From an uncultured Alphaproteobacteria bacterium (GTDB lineage: Bacteria; Pseudomonadota; Alphaproteobacteria; Rickettsiales; UBA1997), in the NCBI GenBank assembly GCA_903927415.1, contig CAIYMZ010000106.1, forward strand, positions 1-25,115: a DNA stretch of 25,115 nt. Direction: 5' to 3'. Within the stretch, counting starts at the first letter, position 1. Every line of letters starts with the position of its first letter. This document shows, in pieces, positions 7,619-15,304 of this stretch. The translations under genes and the position numbers were made by a program. The notes under the pieces were generated by a model. The model had not been told where the DNA came from and did no database searches. It saw nothing but the letters and a program-made list of their open reading frames with translations.

Positions 7619-9610
7619 CTACCCCATCAACCCCTGAATCCTCCGTGAAAAATCTTTCGCATCCTTAATCGGTTCATCCTCAATCACGCAGGCCAAGTCA
7701 AACAAAGTGAAAATCACATCACGCGCAGCAGATTTTTTTACCTCATCCAAATAATCTTCATTCAAATTTTTGATGATTTTATTGCCGATATTCACTTCAA
7801 AAATTTTCGCTGTTCCCGCCTGAATTTGTTTTTGTTCAAGCAAAAATCTTTCGAGACGAATATCCATCGAACCCGCATCAACAGCGAGACAAACTGGGCT
7901 GTCAGTTAATTTTTTTGAGATGCGCACGTCTTTAATTTTGTCGCCCAAAGTTTCTTTGATGAACTTAATTAGGCCTTCGAAATTGCTGTTGGTTACGTCT
8001 TTTTCTTCTGATTTTTCTTGTGCTGAGCTTGTCGAAGCATCGACATTTTCTAGGTCAACATCGTGACGATTGATCGAGTGAAATTCCCACTGAGAATTAG
8101 CTGCCTTGTAAGGCAAAGCAACCGTCACCCAAAATTCATCAACCGCATCAGTGAGAAATAAAACTTCGACATCCTTCTGCGAAAAAATTTCTAATTGCGG
8201 CGAAGATTTTGCTTTTTCAACTGACTCTGCAGTTAAAAAATAAATCTTATTTTGGCCAGATTTGGCACGGTCCAAATACTCCGCGATTGAAATTAATTTG
8301 CCCTCCGATTTCGACGAATAAAAGCGGCAAATCTCCAAAAGTTTTTCACGAAATTCTGACGATTCGCACAATCCTTCTTTCAAAACTGCGCCGAAATTAT
8401 TCCAAAATTTTAGATATTCTTCTTCACTCTCCGCAGCCTTTTTCTTCAGCTCTGACAGCACTTTATTCACCACCGATTTTCTGATTTTTTCAAGCACTGC
8501 ACTATGCTGCAAATTTTCACGGCTGATATTGAGCGGCAAATCATCGGAGTCGATCAAACCGCGCAGGAAACGCATATTCGCTGGCACCAAACCTAACTCT
8601 TCCGAGATAAAAACTTTTTTTACGTAAAGTTTTACTGCAGTTTTTCGATCAGGATGAAAGAGATCGAACGGCTTAGTTGCTGGCACGAAGAGCAAATTGG
8701 TGTAGCTGACAACTCCTTCGATTTTGTTGTGAATTGTCATGAAAGGTTCACCAGGCAAATGCGAAAAAGATTTGAAAAAATTTTGATATTGCTCAGCCGT
8801 GATCTCGCTTACAGGCCTTGCCCATAAAGCTGAAGCAGAATTCAATGTTTCAATTTTTGCACCCGCTTCAAGATTTTCGGGAATGAATTCGATTTTGAAA
8901 TTGATGTGATCGGAGTAAGTTTGGACGACGTGTTTAATGTGAAAACGATCGAGAAAATCGCTAGCGTCATCCTTCAAATGCAAAATGATTTTCACGCCGC
9001 GAGCTTTATGCACCCCCATCGCGCCGCTAACGCGTTCGCCTTCTCGCTGAGAACGATCGTTTAGATCGTTCTCTTTACGCTCAAAGCCCCCTAAATAGGG
9101 GGATCCTAATTCCTCAGACTCAATCTCCGCAATCGTGAATTGGCCAGTCCCCGCTGATTCCCATCTCCAAATTTTCTCCTCATCAAACTTACGCGAAATC
9201 ACCTCAACTTTATTTGCAATCATGAAGCTCGAATAAAATCCGACGCCGAATTGGCCAATTAATTGCACATCTTTTTTTCCATCCCCAGTCAGTGATTTTA
9301 AAAAATTCTCAGTGCCTGAGCGCGCAATCGTGCCAAGGTTTTGGATCAAGTCTTCGCGATTCATTCCGATGCCATTATCAGCAATGATTAAAAGTTTTTT
9401 GGCCTTGTCGGTGGTGATGGAAATTTTTAATTCATCTTGCAACAAATCCGGATTTTGCGCCGCTAAGTAACGCAGCTTATCACAAGCATCGGATGCGTTT
9501 GAGATCAACTCCCGCAAGGCTACGTCCTTGTTGGTATAAAGTGAATTGATCATCAGGTTGAGAATTTTCCCAACCTCAACGTCGAAATTAAATTGTTGTT
9601 CTTTCGGCAT
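7619..9610 (-). CDS. htpG: molecular chaperone HtpG (bacterial Hsp90)
   Basis: HtpG is a cytosolic ATP-driven dimeric chaperone. The N-terminal GHKL ATPase domain shows LRELISNASDACDKLR with Glu34 and Asn38, the DNGIGM motif, GTIARSGT and the GQFGVGFYSSF lid region. The middle domain has KKVFISEE, FLRGLIDSDDLPLNISRE and LQHS, and the C-terminal dimerisation part ends at IQGLMG. The 663 residues exceed the usual 620-640. Two in-frame inserts explain the excess: residues about 169-200, just before ARGVKIILHLK, and a short STSSAQ-type insert near residues 523-531 before the C-terminal domain. The frame is intact throughout. A possible heat-shock promoter lies upstream. Confidence 0.95.
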   Translation of the reverse strand: MPKEQQFNFDVEVGKILNLMINSLYTNKDVALRELISNASDACDKLRYLAAQNPDLLQDELKISITTDKAKKLLIIADNGIGMNREDLIQNLGTIARSGTENFLKSLTGDGKKDVQLIGQFGVGFYSSFMIANKVEVISRKFDEEKIWRWESAGTGQFTIAEIESEELGSPYLGGFERKENDLNDRSQREGERVSGAMGVHKARGVKIILHLKDDASDFLDRFHIKHVVQTYSDHINFKIEFIPENLEAGAKIETLNSASALWARPVSEITAEQYQNFFKSFSHLPGEPFMTIHNKIEGVVSYTNLLFVPATKPFDLFHPDRKTAVKLYVKKVFISEELGLVPANMRFLRGLIDSDDLPLNISRENLQHSAVLEKIRKSVVNKVLSELKKKAAESEEEYLKFWNNFGAVLKEGLCESSEFREKLLEICRFYSSKSEGKLISIAEYLDRAKSGQNKIYFLTAESVEKAKSSPQLEIFSQKDVEVLFLTDAVDEFWVTVALPYKAANSQWEFHSINRHDVDLENVDASTSSAQEKSEEKDVTNSNFEGLIKFIKETLGDKIKDVRISKKLTDSPVCLAVDAGSMDIRLERFLLEQKQIQAGTAKIFEVNIGNKIIKNLNEDYLDEVKKSAARDVIFTLFDLACVIEDEPIKDAKDFSRRIQGLMG
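8017..8039 (-). repeat. short in-frame GCTTGTCGAAG-type insert in htpG
   Basis: The sequence CTTGTGCTGAGCTTGTCGAA is the short repeat known from many proteobacterial genomes as half of a CTTCGACAAGCTCAG palindrome. Here it encodes ASTSSAQ in the linker between the middle and C-terminal domains of HtpG, a place where orthologues vary in length. Confidence 0.5.
9012..9106 (-). repeat. in-frame palindromic insert in htpG (TAAATAGGGG family) with nested hairpin
   Basis: The element has the same end blocks as that in der: CCCCCATCGCGCCGCTAACG at 9012-9031 and CCCCCTAAATAGGGGG near 9087-9102. Relative to the gene it is inverted compared with der. Between the blocks lies a second hairpin at 9049-9073, a perfect 10-bp stem (GAGAACGATC/GATCGTTCTC) with a 5-base loop, absent from the der copy. 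The whole encodes about 32 extra residues (GSPYLGGFERKEND and onward) without a stop. Confidence 0.8.
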
Positions 9611-9658
9611 TTTTTAATTTTTTTTGATTGATTTTGATGGAAGAAGTAAAGCTGCAAG

Positions 9659-9683
9659 TAATGCCACTCGATCTAATTTCAAG
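9659..9683 (-). promoter_or_regulatory. possible RpoH-type heat-shock promoter of htpG
   Basis: On the minus strand CTTGAAA (9683-9677) is followed after 11 bases by GGCATTA (9665-9659). This resembles the alphaproteobacterial sigma-32 pattern CTTGAAA...CCCATNT in the -35 and partly in the -10. It lies about 50 bases upstream of the htpG start, and htpG is commonly RpoH-dependent. Tentative. Confidence 0.3.
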
Positions 9684-9797
9684 ATCGCAGCCAAGTTTAA
9701 AATTTTTTGAAAAACCTTGCGAACAGAACATTCAATTGGTTATTTTGTCTAAATTCGAGAGACCAAGCTTTGTTTTTAAAATTTAATTTTTGAATTT

Positions 9798-10958
9798 ATG
9801 CCAGCAGATTCTAGTGCCGCACAAGAAAATATTGATCATCTGCTTTTGGGTAGAAAAGAAGGAGATAAAACGCTTCCGAACTTCACGAAGGCACTAGAAG
9901 CTGCAACAACACCTGAAGAAATTCATGCGGCGTTACATGGAATATCTGAAATTGCCACAAAAGTTGTTAAATCTTTAGGAGGAATAACACCACATGAAAC
10001 TGTCGCAGAAGAAACACTGCATACCCCCGAACAAAAACGAGAAAATAAAAACAAGGAAACTGGCAATCAAGATTTGAAAAATTGCCAAGATCTCATGGCA
10101 ACAATTCCAGAACTTATCAGTCGCACACAAAACGGATTCGTAACAAGTTTTGAATCACTGCAAAAAGCAGCATTAGCACTTGCGACAGTCGTTAATAAGG
10201 CCGGAGAAGCAGTTGGAAGCGCCATAGGAGGGCATGAAGCACCTTCAGAGATTGGTCAAACCCATACAGCCGTCACAAGATTTACCAGTGAAGCAAGAAA
10301 TTCTGCTGCTAAAGTTGAATCCTACAACGAAGGCCATCCTCCGTTTGGAGTGATCATGAGTGACTTAGCAGCAGGAAAAAGAGAGATACCGGAATTTCTC
10401 AAAGCACTTGTGAGAAAAGATGGAATGAGTGAAGAAGACATAAAAAATAGTTTATTAGAAAAAAGTTCAAAGCTTCTTGCGGCAGCACTCATAGATCCAG
10501 ATAGTGCCAAAAAAGCTTTAGAGTTAGAGGATGGTGGTCCAAACAAAGCATTTCACAAAGGCAAAACGGATGTGGAAACAGCAAAGCCTGGAGAAGAAGC
10601 TGAGAAGCCAAATATTTTTACATTAATTCTTCAAGCTATGGCTGCGGTTATTAACTCCGTAGCTAAGTTAATCGGTAGCGTTGCTTCGGCAATTGCTCCG
10701 GACCGCAAATCCAAAGACCCAATTCTTCAGGCACTTGAAGATGCTCTTGAAACCAAGACTGCGCGGCGGGTTGAAACTCCAGCTCCTACTACTACCGTCA
10801 CAATAGACCCAAAAGCCATGGAAGCAGCAATTACAGCAGCAAGTGCAGTTATAGAAGCTCTTAAGGGTAGCAACGAAGCCGCCGCTACCCTAACCGGTGG
10901 AGTCCCCGCAGCAACAGTGGCAACACCTCCATTAAGAAGCGGTGGTGGCAGAGAATAA
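9798..10958 (+). CDS. unknown Ala-rich helical protein with Gly tail
   Basis: I do not recognise a family for this 386-residue protein. It has no signal peptide. It is rich in Ala, Lys and Glu and mostly helical in appearance, with a charged low-complexity stretch near 75-95. A hydrophobic/amphipathic helix lies near residues 273-298 (IFTLILQAMAAVINSVAKLI), then a Thr/Pro/Ala-rich stretch. The end reads TPPLRSGGGRE. Codon use looks less GC-biased at third positions than in its neighbours, which may mean recent acquisition or relaxed constraint. It is divergent from htpG and its last 27 bp overlap the end of lipB on the other strand. It could be a secreted or effector-like lineage-specific protein, but nothing proves this. 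Confidence 0.7.
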   Translation: MPADSSAAQENIDHLLLGRKEGDKTLPNFTKALEAATTPEEIHAALHGISEIATKVVKSLGGITPHETVAEETLHTPEQKRENKNKETGNQDLKNCQDLMATIPELISRTQNGFVTSFESLQKAALALATVVNKAGEAVGSAIGGHEAPSEIGQTHTAVTRFTSEARNSAAKVESYNEGHPPFGVIMSDLAAGKREIPEFLKALVRKDGMSEEDIKNSLLEKSSKLLAAALIDPDSAKKALELEDGGPNKAFHKGKTDVETAKPGEEAEKPNIFTLILQAMAAVINSVAKLIGSVASAIAPDRKSKDPILQALEDALETKTARRVETPAPTTTVTIDPKAMEAAITAASAVIEALKGSNEAAATLTGGVPAATVATPPLRSGGGRE

Positions 10959-11624
10959 CTCCAAGAATTTTTTTTCGATCAAACTAACAAGTTTTTTTTC
11001 ATCAAAATTTCCATCGATAATTTCTGCAATTGATGTCACACCAAATTCTTTGATGCCGCAGGGAATGATGTTTCGAAAGCCATTCAAATCAGGATTCCCG
11101 TTGATCGCGATGCCGTGATAGCTCACCCATTTTTTGATTTTAATTCCGAGCGCAGCGATTTTTTTCTCGCCGTTTTTGGTCTCGACCCAAATTCCAACTC
11201 TGCTTTTTTTAATTTCGCCTTTGATTCCAAGATCAGCTAAAATCGCGATCACCCAATTTTCCAAAAACTCAACAAAGCGCGCCACATCTGGTTTTTCGGG
11301 CGCAAAAAATTTTTTTAGATCGAGCATCACGTAAATTATTTTCATCCCCGGTGCATGAAAAGTGTACTTTCCGCCGCGATTAGTTTTGAAAATTGGGATG
11401 TCAGTTTGACCAATAAAATCCTCATCTTTCGCACTAATTCCAGCGGTGTAAACGGGATGATGTTCCAAAATCCAAATCATTTCCGGCGCAGTTCCAGCGA
11501 TGATTTTCTCAACGCGCTGCTGCATAAATTCCAGCGCCTCTTCGAAATGAACAGGCTCTTTGCTGACGCGCCACTCGATGTTGTGATTGCTCTTTTTTAG
11601 CATGATGAGTAAAAAATTCTCCAT
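10932..11624 (-). CDS. lipB: octanoyltransferase LipB
   Basis: LipB moves octanoyl from acyl carrier protein to lipoyl domains, the first step of lipoate synthesis. The family signature RGGKYTFHAPGM at 83-94 (usually RGGQVTYHGPGQ), the catalytic Lys155 in KIAALGIKIKKWVSYHG, and catalytic Cys189 in IIPCGIKEFGVTS are all visible. The 230-residue length is normal. The start at 11624 abuts a palindromic repeat; the internal Met8 at 11603 (MLKKSN) is a credible alternative and would keep the whole repeat outside the gene. The 3' end overlaps the convergent unknown gene by 27 bp. Confidence 0.93.
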   Translation of the reverse strand: MENFLLIMLKKSNHNIEWRVSKEPVHFEEALEFMQQRVEKIIAGTAPEMIWILEHHPVYTAGISAKDEDFIGQTDIPIFKTNRGGKYTFHAPGMKIIYVMLDLKKFFAPEKPDVARFVEFLENWVIAILADLGIKGEIKKSRVGIWVETKNGEKKIAALGIKIKKWVSYHGIAINGNPDLNGFRNIIPCGIKEFGVTSIAEIIDGNFDEKKLVSLIEKKFLELFSATTAS

Positions 11625-11626
11625 CC

Positions 11627-11720
11627 GTCATCCTTGAGTCCGCAGGACTCGAGGATCTCATGAGTTTTGATTTTAAAGCTAAAACTCCTGAGATCCTCGG
11701 CGCTTTGCGCCAAGGATGAC
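11627..11720. repeat. GTCATCC palindromic element, intergenic copy 1
   Basis: This 94-bp element between the divergent lipB and ruvA has ends GTCATCCTTG and CAAGGATGAC and internal GAGGATCTCATGAG and CTGAGATCCTCGG. It is of the same family as copies at 15213, 16108 and 18998. In the phase used by the coding copies it contains a stop, so this copy is not free to sit in a gene in that phase. Confidence 0.85.
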
Positions 11721-11750
11721 GAGGTAAAAATTGATAAATAAAATTTATTT

Positions 11751-12380
11751 ATGATCGGCAAACTCCGCGGTTTTATTGACTCAATCACTGATGACAAGTG
11801 CATTATCGACGTGAACGGCGTCGGTTATGTCGTCGCTATTTCGCAAAAAACTTCGGCGTTTTTAAAACAATTTCCGCACGAAGAAAAAGTTTCACTCACC
11901 ATCGAAACCGTCGTCAAAGAAGATGCGATTGAGCTTTACGGATTCAGCTCTGAAATCGAAAAAATTTGGTTTCTCGAACTCACAAAAGTTCAAGGCGTCG
12001 GCGCAAAAATGGGACAAAAAATTCTCGGCGCTTTCGCAATCGAAGACCTCGCCAAAGCATTAATTTCCGGCGACGAGAAAGCATTTTCAAAAATCTCTGG
12101 AATTGGCCCGAAGCTTGCCAGTCGCCTCACGACAGAGTTGAAAGATTCGCCGAAAAAACTTGGAATCGCCCTTGATTACAGCGGCACAAAAATCACCGAC
12201 TCCACAAAATTTTCCAACAATCAAATCACCACCGACGCCCTCTCCGCCCTAGAAAATCTTGGCTACAAAAAGCATGATTGCCTACGCGTGATTGATTTTT
12301 TATTCGGCGAGAATTCGGGGATTACCCTAGAAAACCTAATCACCTCAAGCCTTCGCGAGTTGAGTAAGAATAAATTTTAA
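11751..12380 (+). CDS. ruvA: Holliday junction DNA helicase subunit RuvA
   Basis: RuvA binds the four-way junction and loads RuvB for branch migration in recombination repair. The 209 residues show the N-terminal OB fold (MIGKLRGFIDSITDDKCIIDVNGVGYVV), two helix-hairpin-helix motifs (LTKVQGVGAKMGQKIL and ISGIGPKLASRLTTEL), and a C-terminal three-helix domain (ALSALENLGYKKHD) that contacts RuvB. The usual partner ruvB is downstream, but one gene has been inserted between them. The start is only 30 bp from a palindromic repeat and has no Shine-Dalgarno. Confidence 0.95.
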   Translation: MIGKLRGFIDSITDDKCIIDVNGVGYVVAISQKTSAFLKQFPHEEKVSLTIETVVKEDAIELYGFSSEIEKIWFLELTKVQGVGAKMGQKILGAFAIEDLAKALISGDEKAFSKISGIGPKLASRLTTELKDSPKKLGIALDYSGTKITDSTKFSNNQITTDALSALENLGYKKHDCLRVIDFLFGENSGITLENLITSSLRELSKNKF

Positions 12381-12382
12381 CC

Positions 12383-14209
12383 ATGACAAAAAAATACCAC
12401 ATCACTGAAGACTTCGTCATAAACATAACCGAGGGCAAGGATTACGAATTTAAATCAGCTCAAGGTGGCTTACCAAAAAGCGTTTGGGAAACTTACAGCG
12501 CCTTTGCTAACACGGATGGCGGAGTAATTTTTCTTGGAGTTGAAAATAGCGGATTGGTTAGCGGCATCGATCGAAATATTATTTTCAAACTACAAACCGA
12601 CTTTTGGAACAACGTCAATAATCGCCAAAAAGTCAGCGCGATGCTTTTAACCAACCAGGATGTCAGAGAAGAAAATTTTAAAGACAGGGTTATAGTTTTA
12701 ATCAAAGTTCCACGCGCTACTAGGTCAGAGCGTCCAGTTTATCTAAATTCAAATCCACTAACCGGAACTTATCGTCGCAATCACGAAGGCGATTATCACT
12801 GCACCGAAGAAGAGGTTAAACGCATGCTATCCGATCAATCAGACGAATCTTTTGATTCTCAGATTGTTGAGGAGTTTAACTTGGATGACCTTGACCAACG
12901 CAGTCTAAAAGAATATCGCTATAAACTCTCATCTCACAAACCAACTCATTCTGGATTGAACGAAGATGATATCGGCCTTTTGGCAAAAATAGGCGGCTGG
13001 AGAGATGATAGAAAAAATAAAAAAGGGCTGACCGTAGCTTCAATTTTGATGTTTGGAAAAGACGAAATAATTCGCGAAGTCATCCCGCAATATCTTGTTG
13101 ATTATCGAGAAAAACTCGACTCTTCGCGCTATACCGATCGCATATGGAGCGACGGCTCCTGGAATGCCAATCTCTTTCAATTCTTTGAAAAAACACTGCG
13201 CTCACTAACCAGCGACTTAAAATTGCCGTTTCAACTTGATGAAAATTTGATGCGCAAAGGAATCAGTCCCGTTCACGAGGCGGTTCGCGAAGCTTTGGTT
13301 AATTCTTTGATCCATGCAGATTATCGCGGAGTTGGTGGCATCGTTATTGAGAAACATCCAGATCAACTAATCTTCACAAATCCTGGATCACTTCTGGTTT
13401 CGCAAGAAGAGCTGTACCGCAAACCAAGAGTAAGCATCAGCGAATGTCGTAATAAAAACTTACAGCAAATGTTTACGGCAATTGGGGCATCTGACAAAAT
13501 GGGTTCCGGAGTTGATAAAATACACGCCGGCTGGGAATCGCAGCATTGGCGTACACCAAAAATATCCGAGAATTTTAGGCCAGATCGGGTGTGCTGGACG
13601 CTTCCCATGATTAGCTTGATACCAGAAGAATCATACTCACGACTTAGCAAATTATTTGGCTTTGATTTTCAACAACTTTCACAACCAGAAGTAAACGCTC
13701 TCGTTATTGCTGATACTGAAGGATTTGTGGATAATGCGAGAATGCAGCAAATCACAAATGATCACATGGCTGATGTTTCAAAAATGCTGCGATCTTTGGT
13801 TGAGCGAGGATTTCTATTACAAGAAGGCAAAACCCGCTGGGCAAGATATCGACTTAACTCCCTAGATAACGAAGGTAACTCCCTAGATAACGAGAGTAAC
13901 TCCATAGATAACGAGAGTAACTCCCTAGATAACGATTCAGAATTAACGCTGCTGCTAACCAAGATGAAGGGTCGCATCAAGCCAGAGCTGATGGAAGAAA
14001 TAATAAAAAAATTATGCAGCAACAGATGGCTCACTAGAAGAGAAATTGCGATCTCACTAAAAAGAAATCCTGAAGACCTGAGAAATAGATTTTTAAATCC
14101 AATGGCAGCTCATGGAATTTTAGAATTGCGCTACCCAGAAACCCCAAACAGACCAGATCAAGCTTACAGCCTAAACATCAAAACAACCAAACAATCAGCG
14201 ACCTCTTAA
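12383..14209 (+). CDS. AlbA_2 (Schlafen-like) / GHKL-ATPase-type putative regulator
   Basis: This 608-residue protein has the architecture of the accessory proteins often annotated as ATP-binding or RecG-like transcriptional regulators. An N-terminal AlbA_2 domain (about 18-140; YEFKSAQGGLPKSVWETYSA, then DGGVIFLGVEN) is followed by a HATPase_c_4-like region (about 297-385; HEAVREALVNSLIHADYRG, FTNPGSLL, DKMGSGVDKI). Winged-helix-like segments lie near 420-490 and 535-600. Between those two segments are four 7-residue repeats (NSLDNES type). It fills the gap between ruvA and ruvB, starting 3 bp after ruvA and ending directly against the ruvB ATG, so it is probably co-transcribed. Function and target are unknown; the family is common in mobile or accessory regions. 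Confidence 0.85.
   Translation: MTKKYHITEDFVINITEGKDYEFKSAQGGLPKSVWETYSAFANTDGGVIFLGVENSGLVSGIDRNIIFKLQTDFWNNVNNRQKVSAMLLTNQDVREENFKDRVIVLIKVPRATRSERPVYLNSNPLTGTYRRNHEGDYHCTEEEVKRMLSDQSDESFDSQIVEEFNLDDLDQRSLKEYRYKLSSHKPTHSGLNEDDIGLLAKIGGWRDDRKNKKGLTVASILMFGKDEIIREVIPQYLVDYREKLDSSRYTDRIWSDGSWNANLFQFFEKTLRSLTSDLKLPFQLDENLMRKGISPVHEAVREALVNSLIHADYRGVGGIVIEKHPDQLIFTNPGSLLVSQEELYRKPRVSISECRNKNLQQMFTAIGASDKMGSGVDKIHAGWESQHWRTPKISENFRPDRVCWTLPMISLIPEESYSRLSKLFGFDFQQLSQPEVNALVIADTEGFVDNARMQQITNDHMADVSKMLRSLVERGFLLQEGKTRWARYRLNSLDNEGNSLDNESNSIDNESNSLDNDSELTLLLTKMKGRIKPELMEEIIKKLCSNRWLTRREIAISLKRNPEDLRNRFLNPMAAHGILELRYPETPNRPDQAYSLNIKTTKQSATS
13856..13939 (+). repeat. 21-bp tandem repeat, four units, in the AlbA_2 gene
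   Basis: Four consecutive 21-bp units (AACTCCCTAGATAACGAAGGT and close variants) encode NSLDNEG, NSLDNES, NSIDNES and NSLDNDS. The period of seven codons keeps the frame, and the units lie between two likely winged-helix segments, suggesting a length-variable linker. Confidence 0.95.
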
Positions 14210-15199
14210 ATGAAAAACGAAAACCTAAACCCCATCCAAAAAAACGAAGAGCGCAGCAACGAAAATATTCTGCGCCCGAGCTATTTGCGCGATTTTCTTG
14301 GCCAAGAAAAACTTAAAGAAAATTTAGGAATTTTTATCAAGGCGGCGAAAAGTCGCGGCGATGCACTTGATCACACTTTGTTTTACGGACCTCCGGGACT
14401 CGGCAAAACTACACTCGCACAAATCATTGCTCACGAAATGGGTGTTGGATTTAAAGGCACTGCGGGGCCGGTGATTTCTAAGTCTGGAGACCTTGCCGCA
14501 CTTCTCACAAATTTGCAGGAAGGCGATATTTTTTTCATCGATGAGATTCACCGTTTGAATAAAAATGTCGAAGAAGTGCTCTATGCCGCGATGGAAGATT
14601 TTAAGCTCGATATCATTATCGGCGAGGGTCCGGCGGCTCGCGCGATTAAAATTGATTTGCCGAAATTCACTCTCGTTGGCGCTACAACTCGCGTCGGATT
14701 AATCGCCAATCCACTCAAAGATCGCTTCGGAATTCCACTGCGGATTAACTTCTACAGCCCTGCGGAGCTTGAGCAAATCGTCATTCGCGATGCCCGCATT
14801 TTGGAAATCGAAATCGAAAAAAATGCCGCGCATGAAATCGCAAAAAGGTCGCGAGGTACTCCACGAATTGCCATACGTTTGCTAAAAAGAGTGCGCGATT
14901 TTGCATCTGATGCTGGAGAAAAAATCATTTCACAAAAATGTGCCGATCACGCGCTGCTGCGGCTTGAAATCGATAAGGCCGGACTCGACGCCGCTGATTA
15001 CCGCTACCTCAAATTCATCGCCGAAAATTACCGCGGCGGCCCCGTCGGCATCGAAACCATCGCCGCCGCCATCGGCGAAGAGCGCGACACCGTCGAAGAC
15101 ACCATCGAGCCTTATTTAATCCAACAAGGCTTCATCGAAAAAACCCCGCGGGGGCGTGTTTTAACCGAAACTGCCTTCAAACATTTAGGATTAAATTAA
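14210..15199 (+). CDS. ruvB: Holliday junction branch-migration ATPase RuvB
   Basis: RuvB is the hexameric AAA+ motor that drives branch migration with RuvA. The 329 residues carry Walker A GPPGLGKTT at 60-68, Walker B with DEIHRL at 111-116, the LVGATTRVG sensor 1 segment, LKDRFG, the sensor 2 motif RSRGTPRIAIRLLKR, and the winged-helix C-terminus (GPVGIETIAAAIGEERDTVED, ending near PRGR). Its ATG directly follows the stop of the inserted gene, so it depends on read-through transcription from ruvA and on re-initiation. The short extra N-terminus (NPIQKNEERSNENI) is normal variation. Confidence 0.97.
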   Translation: MKNENLNPIQKNEERSNENILRPSYLRDFLGQEKLKENLGIFIKAAKSRGDALDHTLFYGPPGLGKTTLAQIIAHEMGVGFKGTAGPVISKSGDLAALLTNLQEGDIFFIDEIHRLNKNVEEVLYAAMEDFKLDIIIGEGPAARAIKIDLPKFTLVGATTRVGLIANPLKDRFGIPLRINFYSPAELEQIVIRDARILEIEIEKNAAHEIAKRSRGTPRIAIRLLKRVRDFASDAGEKIISQKCADHALLRLEIDKAGLDAADYRYLKFIAENYRGGPVGIETIAAAIGEERDTVEDTIEPYLIQQGFIEKTPRGRVLTETAFKHLGLN

Positions 15200-15212
15200 T
15201 TATCACAAACGC

Positions 15213-15291
15213 GTCATCCTTGATGCACAGCATCGAGGATCTCATAAAGCTAAAACTCCCGAGATCCTCGGCTCTGCGAGCCAAGGATGAC
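15213..15291. repeat. GTCATCC palindromic element, intergenic copy 2
   Basis: This 79-bp member lies between ruvB and coaBC, 13 bp before the coaBC start. Ends GTCATCCTTGATGC and GAGCCAAGGATGAC. In the phase used by the copies inside coaBC and the aminopeptidase gene it stays open and encodes SSLMHSIEDL...RSSALRAKDD, although it is 12 bp shorter. Confidence 0.85.
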
Positions 15292-15304
15292 GAAATAGAA
15301 AATT

